This document shows, one piece after another, positions 1-6,954 of a stretch of DNA of 13,620 nt. Origin of the DNA: Planctomycetota bacterium (lineage in GTDB: Bacteria > Planctomycetota > Planctomycetia > Planctomycetales > Planctomycetaceae). The notes under the pieces are model-generated. The model saw only the letters and a program-made list of their open reading frames with translations, was not told the DNA's origin and did no database searches. The translations under genes were made by a program, and so were the position numbers. The stretch lies in contig JAPLOC010000344.1 of assembly GCA_026692825.1 (NCBI GenBank), positions 1 to 13,620 of the forward strand. Direction: 5' to 3'. Positions within the stretch are counted from its first letter, which is position 1; every line of letters begins with the position of its first letter.

Positions 1-816
1 CTGGAGACCGGCCCCACCCCGGTCACGATGCGGGTTCTCGACCTGCTGACGCCGCTTGGCAAGGGGCAACGCGCCCTGATCGTGGCACCTCCCCGTACCG
101 GCAAAACCATGCTGTTGCAGGAGATTGCCAACGCGGTCAGCGTCAATCATCCGGAAATGCACCTCATCGTGCTGCTGATTGACGAGCGGCCCGAAGAAGT
201 GACGGAAATGCGTCGTCGCGTTCGCGGCGAAGTGATTTCCTCATCGATGGACCGCGACGTCGAGAGCCATGTGCGAATCAGCCAGCTCATCATCGAGCGT
301 GGCAAGCGAATCGCCGAGGCGGGTGGACAGGTCTTCATTCTGCTCGACAGCATCACCCGGACCGCCCGAGCCTTCAATAAATGGATTGGGAACACCGGCC
401 GAACGATGACCGGTGGTCTCGACGTGAAGGCGATGGACATTCCGAAGAAGATGTTCGGAACCGCCCGTCGGTTCGATGAAGGGGGTTCGCTGACAGTGGT
501 CGCGACCGCCCTGATCGACACCGGCAGCCGGATGGACGACATCATCTTCCAGGAGTTCAAAGGCACGGGAAATATGGAGCTGGTTCTCAACCGCCAGCTT
601 GCCGACCGTCGTGTCTGGCCGGCGATCGACATCACCATGTCTGGAACGCGGCGTGAAGAATTGATTCTGACCGCCGAGGAACTGGAAGGGATCACCATGC
701 TGCGACGCAGCCTGGTCTCGATGCCGCCGGTCGAGGCGATGGAGCAACTCGCCAAGACATTGCAGCGATTCCCGACCAACCGCGAATTCCTGACGAAAAT
801 TCGGGCGATTCTGTAA
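1..816 (+). CDS. rho: Transcription termination factor Rho, C-terminal part (5' end outside window)
   Basis: The open frame runs in from the left edge and encodes the ATPase half of Rho, the hexameric RNA helicase that ends transcription at factor-dependent terminators. Visible landmarks are the Walker A motif APPRTGKT, the segment LLIDERPEEVTEM, the Walker B region ILLDSITR, the Q/R-loop region with GGLDVKAM, and the stretch EEGGSLTVVATALIDTGS-like (here DEGGSLTVVATALIDTGS) followed by EFKGTGNMEL and SGTRREEL. These match bacterial Rho closely from the RVLDL segment to the end. The N-terminal RNA-binding domain lies upstream of the window, so the ATG at 28 is internal and not the start. The frame is intact up to TAA at 814-816. 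It is followed by a strong hairpin. It has no functional link to the CRISPR genes and serves as a chromosomal anchor. Confidence 0.97.
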   Translation: METGPTPVTMRVLDLLTPLGKGQRALIVAPPRTGKTMLLQEIANAVSVNHPEMHLIVLLIDERPEEVTEMRRRVRGEVISSSMDRDVESHVRISQLIIERGKRIAEAGGQVFILLDSITRTARAFNKWIGNTGRTMTGGLDVKAMDIPKKMFGTARRFDEGGSLTVVATALIDTGSRMDDIIFQEFKGTGNMELVLNRQLADRRVWPAIDITMSGTRREELILTAEELEGITMLRRSLVSMPPVEAMEQLAKTLQRFPTNREFLTKIRAIL

Positions 817-828
817 CAGCCTCGTTCC

Positions 829-865
829 GCGAATGACCCTGGAAGTGAATTCCCGGGTCATTCGC
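829..865 (+). terminator. Perfect 11-bp inverted repeat after rho
   Basis: GCGAATGACCC (829-839) and GGGTCATTCGC (855-865) are perfect complements. The loop can pair further as GGAA/TTCC (841-844 with 850-853). There is no T-run after it, so it is not a classic intrinsic terminator. It may be a 3'-end stabilising hairpin or a terminator that does not depend on a U-tract, located 13 bases after the rho stop codon. Confidence 0.6.
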
Positions 866-944
866 TGTCGAGATGCGATCTGCATTCCGCCGGGGAGAAC
901 CTTTCTCCGCGGTCCTTCAAACTGCTTTTTCAGGAGTCTTCTTC

Positions 945-1490
945 ATGGCCTTCACCCTGCCTGCGCTCGCGTACCCGTACGGTGCCCTCGAACCGATCAT
1001 CGACGCCAAGACGATGGAGATTCACCATACGAAGCATCACCAGGCGTACATCAATAACGCCAACGCGGCGCTCGAAAAATTCCCCGACTGGGCTGCCAAG
1101 TCGCCGGAAGAAATCGTGAAAACACTGGCCCAGGTTCCGGAAGAGATCCGTCCGGGAGCGGGTGGCGAGCCCACGGGCGACCTGGCCGCCGCCATCAGTG
1201 GCACGTTTGGCAGCTTCGCGAATTTCAAAGAGCTGTTCACCAAGGCCGCTCTGACCCGCTTCGGCAGTGGCTGGGCCTGGCTGTCGGTCGACAAGGGAAC
1301 CCTGAAGGTCGAAAGCACCGCGAATCAGGACAGCCCGCTGACGGAAGGGCGGACCCCGGTCCTTGGGATCGACGTGTGGGAACACGCGTACTACCTGAAC
1401 TACCAGAACCGGCGGCCCGACTATATCGCCGCGTTTTACAACGTGATCAACTGGTCGGAAGTCGCGAAGCGGTTCGCCGCCGCGAAGTAG
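945..1490 (+). CDS. sod: Fe/Mn superoxide dismutase with an internal deletion
   Basis: This encodes a 181-residue protein of the iron/manganese superoxide dismutase family, which converts superoxide to hydrogen peroxide and oxygen in the cytoplasm. The ATG at 945 is preceded by AGGAG at 932-936 and gives the usual start MAFTLPALAYPY; an ATG at 873 in the same frame would add 24 residues unlike the family. Family signatures present are the MEIHHTKHHQAYINNAN helix (ligand His27), FGSGWAWL, and DVWEHAYYLNYQNRR (ligands Asp143 and His147). Missing is the conserved block of the form AVRNNGGGHxNHxxFW, which carries the remaining metal-ligand histidine: PEEIR (ending at residue 69) runs directly into PGAGGEPTGDL. 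The protein is about 20 residues shorter than typical members. As written it would probably not bind metal normally. A real deletion and an assembly error are both possible. Confidence 0.93.
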   Translation: MAFTLPALAYPYGALEPIIDAKTMEIHHTKHHQAYINNANAALEKFPDWAAKSPEEIVKTLAQVPEEIRPGAGGEPTGDLAAAISGTFGSFANFKELFTKAALTRFGSGWAWLSVDKGTLKVESTANQDSPLTEGRTPVLGIDVWEHAYYLNYQNRRPDYIAAFYNVINWSEVAKRFAAAK

Positions 1491-1527
1491 TTTTTTGTTC
1501 CACGCGGCCAAAACTGTGCAGTAGGCA

Positions 1528-1587
1528 CCGAGCCGCGCTCGTGAGGAAGCAGTAGTCGACTACCGCTTCTTCACGGGCGCGGCTCGG
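1528..1587 (+). terminator. Long near-perfect hairpin after sod
   Basis: Bases 1528-1555 pair with 1560-1587 around a four-base TCGA loop. Of 28 positions, one is a mismatch (1551/1564) and two are G-T pairs (1539/1576, 1545/1570). The 11 outermost pairs, CCGAGCCGCGC with GCGCGGCTCGG, are perfect. The sequence after it reads GCTCATTTTAG, with only a short T-run. It lies 38 bases after the sod stop codon. It probably acts as a terminator, possibly in both directions. A palindromic repeat element of the REP/MITE kind is the alternative. Confidence 0.6.
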
Positions 1588-1599
1588 GCTCATTTTAGC

Positions 1600-1861
1600 G
1601 TCTCCGCCGTTCCGAGAATTCACCAGAACAGGTCCGTCGAGTCCCAGCAAAAGCTGAAGGATGTTTTCCGCTGGTTTTCGGGGTCCAGTTGGTGCGGAGA
1701 AATCCCAAGCGTGCGGCTTGGTCTCGTATCATAAACCTGGTGAGGGCGTTGCGGAATCAGTCGTCCCGCTTAGAACCCGTCCAAAAACTGCTCCGTATTT
1801 TCCGGCGGTTTCCCTGGTCGGCTCGCCCGGCAGGTGAATCAGATCTGCGTTCAGTTTCGTG
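1600..1861. other. Stretch without a recognisable gene, containing an imperfect 38-bp direct repeat
   Basis: I recognise no gene here. Bases 1648-1685 and 1782-1819 form an imperfect direct repeat with 26 of 38 positions identical and no gaps; the best conserved core is TTTTCCG followed by GGTTT. A small hairpin, CCAAGC/GCTTGG (1705-1710 with 1716-1721), lies between the copies. This may be the decayed continuation of the transposase fragment on the - strand that lies to its right, but no family motif can be read in any frame. Confidence 0.35.
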
Positions 1862-2146
1862 TCAATGGCGTTGTTTCGCATTTCTGCCATTCGATTCCTT
1901 GGTCTGAGTTTTGTCCGTTGTCACTGGACGACGGATGGTCTCCGGATGCAGGCCGGTAATCAGAGACACAATCCGAATGTCGCCATGGCCTCGCTGTGCC
2001 GCTTCGCGTCCCGTCAGCCAACGACGTTGCTGCTCGTCCAGCCGACTCAAAATCAGATTCAATTGGCAGTGGTCTTCCCGTTCAGGATGATCACCTTTTC
2101 GACATGGCTCACAACCACACGTGTGAACATTTGAATCCGCGCCCAT
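1862..2146 (-). pseudogene. N-terminal fragment of an ISAzo13-like transposase
   Basis: A 94-codon open frame on the - strand. Its middle (about 2062 down to 1928) contains LNLILSRLDEQQRRWLTGRE, then AAQRGHGDIRIVSLITGL and HPETIRR. This resembles the start of ISAzo13-family DDE transposases (PF07592), which typically open with a 'LDERQRRW ... GHGG ... ITGL ... TIRRG' helix-turn-helix region. After TIRR the family resemblance stops, and the frame ends within about 20 codons; none of the catalytic DDE region is visible farther along. Intact members have several hundred residues, so this is a small leftover. The start at 2146 is only the first ATG in frame. The family call rests on pattern memory, not on a search. 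Confidence 0.55.
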
Positions 2147-2350
2147 TCCAGTCTCCCTGCTTGGATTGGCTGCGAACTCACACGAATCCTACAAATCACG
2201 GAATAGATCTTGGACGGGTTCTTACTACGTGCGCGGCTCTGTTTGGATGTCGTATGCAACGCCGTTTGAAGATGGGCCGACCCGCGAAGTCTGTGATGCG
2301 TTTGGGAGTCGCGCGACCGTCCGGATCGCCGCAAACGGAACCTGGCGCTT

Positions 2351-2383
2351 GATCGTCCACCGATCGTCCACCGATCGACCACC
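2351..2383. repeat. 11-bp tandem repeat, three copies
   Basis: GATCGTCCACC occurs at 2351-2361 and 2362-2372, followed by GATCGACCACC at 2373-2383, which differs by one base. It lies in the degenerate zone between the transposase and Cas6 remnants, where no gene is recognised. Replication slippage would explain it. Confidence 0.85.
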
Positions 2384-2416
2384 TGAACCAAATGTTCGGG
2401 TCTCGGCGGCGCAGCA

Positions 2417-2620
2417 CTATTCAAGAGTCAGGCTCCACCCGCCAGCTCCGGCGCCATGCCGGTCGCCGACATGCAATTTGCCGCCCCAATAGAGCCACGG
2501 CAGAAGCCCCATGGGGACGTCGGCCAACGTAAGCGAGCCGGTGATCGCCTTGAAGGGGACTCGTTGTTTTGCGTGGTTGCTTTGCACGATCTGGTCGACA
2601 CTTCGAGTGTCGTCTTGTGT
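2417..2620 (-). pseudogene. cas6: Probable C-terminal remnant of Cas6 (crRNA-processing RAMP endoribonuclease)
   Basis: This is an open frame of 67 codons on the - strand, bounded upstream by a stop (2621-2623) and closed by TAG at 2417-2419. It has no convincing start codon. The translation includes SNHAKQRVPFKAITGSLTLA, then DVPMGLLPWLYWGGKLHVG and GAGAGGWSLTLE. By family knowledge, the C-terminal RAMP fold of Cas6 (PF10040 type) has the pattern 'SNRQ..R.P..G..G...........LLP.L..GE.LHVGK...FG.G.Y.L'; the order and spacing agree, including the glycine-rich loop after LHVG. Cas6 cuts precursor crRNA, and type III systems usually depend on it. Only about the last 55 residues remain, and the N-terminal ferredoxin fold cannot be found upstream. 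It is divergent from the cmr genes, about 460 bases before cas10. Another RAMP protein is the main alternative. Confidence 0.55.
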
Positions 2621-3079
2621 CTACTTATGTTCTTTAAGCATTTTTTGGGTGGCCCGATTCGCCGATTTCGTGGTCCAGAACCGCTCCTTTTACGAAATCG
2701 TCGTTATCACTCTATGGACCTGTCCCCTTGAGCGTCCTCAGCGACCGTCAGCGTTTTCTGCGTGGCCTATCAAGAAAGAACACAGGCCCGAACCTCTTGG
2801 TGAAATGCGGTGTCCACAGCATGAGAGAGCGGACTTCGTCCCCTGGCACGACGATCCGAGGCAGCGATCGCACGAGCATCGAAACCCGTTCCCAAGGGCG
2901 AATCGCGGACTTGCTTTCCGAGAAACCTGGCGATACCGTTGAGTCCTTGTCAGATCGGGTGGTGGTTCGTCAACGGCGATGGGTCGGTAGAGCAGGAGCG
3001 ACGTGGCGACGGCGGCAATGGGGATCCCTTTGGCGCGGCAGTGACCTTAAACAACTCCACAGTTTGTAGCGAGGGGCGG
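2621..3079. other. Stretch before cas10 with no assigned gene
   Basis: Both strands carry open frames here, none recognised. On the + strand, 2728-3069 is open for 113 codons. On the - strand, a frame of about 70 codons ends in FGPVFFLDRPRRKR near 2750. The motif GGACCTGTCCCCTT (2716-2729) resembles sequences often seen beside REP-associated transposases in environmental bacteria. A promoter for the cmr operon should lie here or just upstream, but I cannot point to convincing -35/-10 boxes. No CRISPR repeats are present. Confidence 0.4.
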
Positions 3080-4558
3080 ATGGACACAACGGACTGGCTG
3101 ACGGTACTGAGTGCTTACCTGCACGATCCGCCGGACAAGGCGATCGATATACGCGGTCATTTCGCGAGGGCGCGCCGGTACGCGAAAGTTGCCACCGACG
3201 ACCACGTGACCGAGTCGGACTTGAAACCCCACGCGGATCCTCTGGCGTCGGCGATCGAACGCCTGCCGATGCCCCCGGGTGAAGATGACCAGACTTGGGT
3301 CTCATTGAATGAGCCCGGCACGGGGAGCCTGCAGCCGATTCATCCGCTTTCGGGCGAATTGCACGACCCGCTGCCCATGCTGCCGCTCAACGAGGTGGTT
3401 GTCGAAAACGAAATTCGACAAATTGTCGCGGGGCTACCCGGCTCGGCGACCGAGCCTCACCGGTTCCTGGCACTCTGGCGACTGCTCAGAGTTCGGTTGG
3501 CCAAACTCAATTCCGCCTACGCCTTGTTGCCGGCGGATACACGTGTGCCCGATCATACGCTGACCCAGCACAACGACATCACGGCGGCGCTGGCCGCGAC
3601 TGGTTGGGGCGAAAACACGGCGTTTCTGTCGTTCAGTGTTGGTCCGGTACAGGGTTTCATCGCGTCAGCGCGTACGGTTCGCGACCTGTGGACTGGCAGC
3701 ATGATACTGTCGTGGCTCGTGTTTCGCGCCATGGTGCCGATTCTGGAACGCCTCGGTCCGACGGCGTTTGTCTACCCCGCACTACGTGGTGTTCCGCTGG
3801 TCGATTTGTGGTTGCAGCAGCGGCCACGAAGGGGGGGCGATCGGCGCTTCGACGCGCCCGAACTGGAACATGACGACCTGTCTCGCAAATCACCCTGTTT
3901 GCCCAATCGATTCGTGGCGGTCGTTCCTTGGGGAACAGACGGAGTCGAAGCCATCGAATTGGCGGACAAAGTTCGCGAGTCGGCGCGGGACGGTTGGAAC
4001 GAACTGTGTCAGAAAGTGCATGACAAGTTCGGTGAGAAACTTGTCGACAAGGTTGATGCAGAACTCCGTCAGAGTTGGGACGCGTTGTGGTCCAAACAGG
4101 TCGATCACTATTTCGACTTCCGAACCGCCGTTCTGCCCTGGAAAGAGTGCGACCACAAAACGCTCTCGACGTTGTTGAGGGATACGGACGATTTCGAAAA
4201 AGCCTTCCCGGCGGCACATGCGGTCCGTGGACTGGCCGCGGCAATTCCGAACGGCTATCCCAACCAGCTCCATCACGGACAATGGCAGCATCGGCTGGAA
4301 CTGTCGGCGCGGCTGCTGGAAGCTGCGAAAGGTGTGCGGCCGGTGCCCCCGGGGTGGAGTGGCCCCGAAGAGAGCCATTCCCCTCCCAAATGCAGCCTCT
4401 TGGGAAGCTATGAACAAATGGGGCCGGCTGGCCTCGCCGATTCGAATCGCTTCTGGGAACGGGCGGCCGGCATTTCGCTCGACGGCGTTCGACTCAGTTC
4501 GCGCGAGCGATTCTCGGCGATCGCGCTGGGAGGAACTGGAGTTCGACCCTCGGGATAA
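3080..4558 (+). CDS. cmr2: Cas10/Cmr2, N-terminal part (HD and first palm region), frame broken near 4528
   Basis: This is the N-terminal part of Cas10 of type III-B, the large subunit that senses target RNA. The ATG at 3080 follows GAGGGG at 3071-3076; the same frame is open farther upstream (to 2939), but those residues do not look like Cas10. LSAYLHDPPDKA (His15-Asp16) followed by IRGHFARARRYA is the Cmr2-type HD hallmark. SVGPVQGFIASARTVRDLW and the following hydrophobic segment mark the first palm-like domain, and CSLLGSYEQMGPAGLADSN is a typical Cmr2 central motif. The resemblance holds to ERFSAIAL (about 4528), after which the frame reads GGTGVRPSG and stops. The continuation is in another frame from about 4527. 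So this is half of one gene, cut by a frameshift with loss of a few residues. The HD domain of Cmr2 is dispensable for target cleavage in some studied systems. Confidence 0.93.
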   Translation: MDTTDWLTVLSAYLHDPPDKAIDIRGHFARARRYAKVATDDHVTESDLKPHADPLASAIERLPMPPGEDDQTWVSLNEPGTGSLQPIHPLSGELHDPLPMLPLNEVVVENEIRQIVAGLPGSATEPHRFLALWRLLRVRLAKLNSAYALLPADTRVPDHTLTQHNDITAALAATGWGENTAFLSFSVGPVQGFIASARTVRDLWTGSMILSWLVFRAMVPILERLGPTAFVYPALRGVPLVDLWLQQRPRRGGDRRFDAPELEHDDLSRKSPCLPNRFVAVVPWGTDGVEAIELADKVRESARDGWNELCQKVHDKFGEKLVDKVDAELRQSWDALWSKQVDHYFDFRTAVLPWKECDHKTLSTLLRDTDDFEKAFPAAHAVRGLAAAIPNGYPNQLHHGQWQHRLELSARLLEAAKGVRPVPPGWSGPEESHSPPKCSLLGSYEQMGPAGLADSNRFWERAAGISLDGVRLSSRERFSAIALGGTGVRPSG

Positions 4559-5777
4559 ACCGCTTCGCTGGAACGACACCGCGACGATTGCCGCCGCTCC
4601 GTGGCTGAAGCGTGTCCAAGACGCCGGTGTTCCGCTCGATCCCGACGCGATTCGACGGAAGCGTAACGAATGGAGCGGCCAATGGCTGCACTCGGAAAAC
4701 GCTCAAGACGACGTCGACTCGCCCTGCCCAGACGACATTCGGGAGTCGATTCGCGCCGGCCGTAATTCGCATGGCGCTCCGCCTGCCTACTATGCGATTC
4801 TGATGCTCGACGGAGACAAGATTAGCGACTGGCTCCGTGGGGAATTGTCTCCCCGGGTGGGCGAGGTGATCCACCCGAAAATGCTGGCCTGGTATGAAGC
4901 TGTGGCCGCGCAGACTTCGGGTTCCGATTCCGCGGACCGGCGCAAAAAGATCACTGCCGGTCTCGCCGCCCGCCGGCCCGTCGGACCTGCGCTGCACGCC
5001 GCGATCAGCGAGGCACTCAGTAACTTCGCGCTGCATTTCGTTCCCAAAATCGTAGAGCGGCACCAGGGGACACTGATCTACGCTGGCGGCGACGATGTGC
5101 TGGCCCTGCTGCCGACTGAAACCGCGCTCGCCTGTGCCGTCGAGATTCAACAGACCTACCAAAGTGGCTGGAAATTCGACACCGAGGGCCGCGAACGACT
5201 GCTGATGGGAAAGAAGGCGACAGTCTCTGCGGGACTCGCCGTGGTCCACTACAAAGAGGATCTGCGATTCGCGCTGCAACAGGCGCGCGACGCCGAAAAA
5301 CACGCCAAGGCTTCCGGACGCGACGCTCTCGAACTGACGATCTGTCGCCGCTCGGGAGAACATGCCTCGGCACTCTGTCCCTGGGACTTCGTGCCGCTTC
5401 TGACCGACTGGGTCAAGGGTTTTCTGCCCAGCGGGAAAACTCCCGGTGCCTCCGACCGTTGGGCCTACCACCTTCGGCAGGAATTGCCCACCCTGGCGAA
5501 GATCGAACACGAAGAGTTGCTGCGTGCCGAATTGGGTCGGCAGTTTGGCCGAGCCGAAGAACACACTCGCGAGCGACTCTTTCCGGGACGCGACAAGCAG
5601 CAGGCGATTCAAGCGTTGCAAGACCAGTTCCGGAAGTATCGCGACAGCAAGAAACCCGCGATTGTCGACTCGACCGCGCCGCCCGAGCCGCGAATCAAGA
5701 CCTGCGGCGAAGCCTTCGAAAAATTCCTGACACTGGTTCAATCGGCATCCTTTCTGGCACGGGGGCGCGACGCATGA
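4527..5777 (+). CDS. cmr2: Cas10/Cmr2, C-terminal part with GGDD cyclase palm, out of frame with the N-terminal part
   Basis: This frame continues Cas10 from WEELEFDPRDKPLRWNDTAT to the TGA at 5775-5777, about 416 residues; there is no clear start codon at the break. It holds the second palm domain. YYAILMLDGDKISDWL is the first metal-binding strand, and IYAGGDDVLALLP contains the GGDD signature (bases 5085-5096), which in active Cas10 proteins makes cyclic oligoadenylate from ATP. FALQQARDAEKHAK and the helical C-terminal domain follow, as is normal for Cmr2. Joined with the upstream part it would give roughly 900 residues, in the family range. Its stop codon overlaps the cmr3 start as ATGA (5774-5777), which indicates translational coupling. 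The conserved GGDD fits with the two CARF proteins downstream. If the frameshift is real, no full-length Cas10 can be made without recoding. Confidence 0.93.
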   Translation, partial: WEELEFDPRDKPLRWNDTATIAAAPWLKRVQDAGVPLDPDAIRRKRNEWSGQWLHSENAQDDVDSPCPDDIRESIRAGRNSHGAPPAYYAILMLDGDKISDWLRGELSPRVGEVIHPKMLAWYEAVAAQTSGSDSADRRKKITAGLAARRPVGPALHAAISEALSNFALHFVPKIVERHQGTLIYAGGDDVLALLPTETALACAVEIQQTYQSGWKFDTEGRERLLMGKKATVSAGLAVVHYKEDLRFALQQARDAEKHAKASGRDALELTICRRSGEHASALCPWDFVPLLTDWVKGFLPSGKTPGASDRWAYHLRQELPTLAKIEHEELLRAELGRQFGRAEEHTRERLFPGRDKQQAIQALQDQFRKYRDSKKPAIVDSTAPPEPRIKTCGEAFEKFLTLVQSASFLARGRDA

Positions 5778-6954
5778 CGGACCGCACGATTCCCATACTC
5801 CTCGACCCGCTCGACGTGCTGTTCTTCCGCGACGGGCGACCGTTCTCGGTGCGCTGACTACGGCTCTTTTGGCCGAGCGCGGCTGTCGCTTCAAGGCATT
5901 GCAGCAGGAACTTCAAATCCCGGGCCGAAACTTCGCCGACGCGGTCGCCGCAACCTGTGGCGAATCTGCGCGATGGATCGCGCAGATCGAATTCCGCGGC
6001 CCTTGGCTGGCACGCGTCCCACGCCTGCCCGCGAAAGCCGCCACGGCGTCTCCGGCTTCGCCGTTGCCCGAGATTCTCTGGCCGGTGCCGGCCAACCTTC
6101 ACGCACCGAAAAAAGGGGCCGAAGGAAACTGTCGGCTGTTGCAGCCGCTGGGGGATAAAACCTGTCTTCCCGGGTGGAAAGCGACCAGGCACAACCAGCC
6201 GAATCGACGCCCGTTGTGGATTGCCAGCGGGGATCGGACGGAGCCGGCGAGCGGGTTTCTGACGCTTCGCGGCATGACACAGGTTCTTTGCGGCAAACTC
6301 AATGAGTGGAAAACCGACAGTGCGTTGCTGATTCGCTCGGAACAGTTGTTCGGTTTTGACAATCGCACAGGAATCGGCGTCGATTTCGAACGACTGAGTG
6401 CCGCTGAGTCGCAGATTTACGCCGCCCGGTTTCTGTCGCTGCGATCGAACGTTGCGCATCCGGAGGCGACGGGTGAACGACACTACGACATTCAATTCTA
6501 CGGCGAACTGGTCCTGCCGGCCGACGCGCCCCCCGACCTGCTGGCGGGAATTCAGACACTGGCGTTTGGGGGCGAAGGTCGGCGGGTGGCGCTGCGAAAG
6601 GCGGCCCGGGCGAGTTTTCCTGAAGTCAATGTTGCTGCCAATTCACAACAGCGCCCCTGTCTGTACCTGACGACGCCAGGGCTCTTCGCCGCGCAACCAG
6701 CTTCCCCATATGCCGCCGAACCGGCGTGGCTGCACGCCCAGATCGTGGCCTCTGCCGTCTCGGGCGCGGTTGCCGTTTCGGGATGGGATCTGGCGAAGGG
6801 GGGGCCGAAGCCCAATCGGTTCGCGGCCGCCGCCGGCAGCGTTTATTTTTTCGACCAACTTCCCGACGCACTCCCCGGGAGCCTGTGCGACGCCGAGAGT
6901 GATCGGCGCGCGGGCTGGGGGCATTACTTGAAAGGAGTATGGAACGATGAGTGA
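5774..6954 (+). pseudogene. cmr3: Cmr3 (Cas5-type RAMP subunit), frame broken near 5848
   Basis: Cmr3 is the Cas5-like subunit that caps the 5' crRNA tag and contacts Cas10. The gene starts at 5774, overlapping the cas10 stop, with TIPILLDPLDVLFFRDGRPF, a standard Cmr3 opening. This frame stops at 5855-5857. The rest is in another frame: GALTTALLAERGC from 5848 on, then FGFDNRTGIGVDFERLSAAE and FGGEGRRVALRKA, all Cmr3-like, ending at TGA 6952-6954. Family members have about 15-20 residues, usually including a 'P.P.T.AGALR' segment, between the FRDGRPF motif and the GAL..ALL helix; here they adjoin directly. So a short block is missing, and the frame changes at that point. The TTG at 5869 would start the longest single frame but would lack the N-terminus. 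Read in one piece, the gene would otherwise be complete. Confidence 0.9.

Noticed and set aside
873..944. 24-residue N-terminal extension of the dismutase that could act as a signal peptide
   Set aside because: AGGAG with the ATG at 945 gives the normal family start, and the extension lacks a clear charged-hydrophobic-cleavage layout.
2728..3069. + strand frame as a possible RAMP (cmr1) remnant because of SSPGTTIRGSDRTSIETR
   Set aside because: Only one short piece resembles a RAMP loop; the rest matches nothing, and a Cmr1-like half is already found in the fusion gene.
2939..3079. N-terminal extension of Cas10 in the same open frame
   Set aside because: The 47 extra residues are unlike Cas10, and the ATG at 3080 has a GAGGGG site and starts the family sequence.
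1491..3079. CRISPR array in the large non-coding stretch
   Set aside because: No regularly spaced identical repeats of 25-40 bases were found; only the 11-bp tandem unit and one diverged pair.
4494..5894. Long - strand frame of 466 codons opposite cas10
   Set aside because: It is a shadow of the high-GC coding strand; no motif is seen and it spans the end of cas10 and the start of cmr3.
5854..6954. cmr3 beginning at the TTG at 5869 as a genuine short form
   Set aside because: It would lack the conserved LDPLDVLFFRDGRPF start, which is present just upstream in another frame and overlaps cas10 as ATGA.
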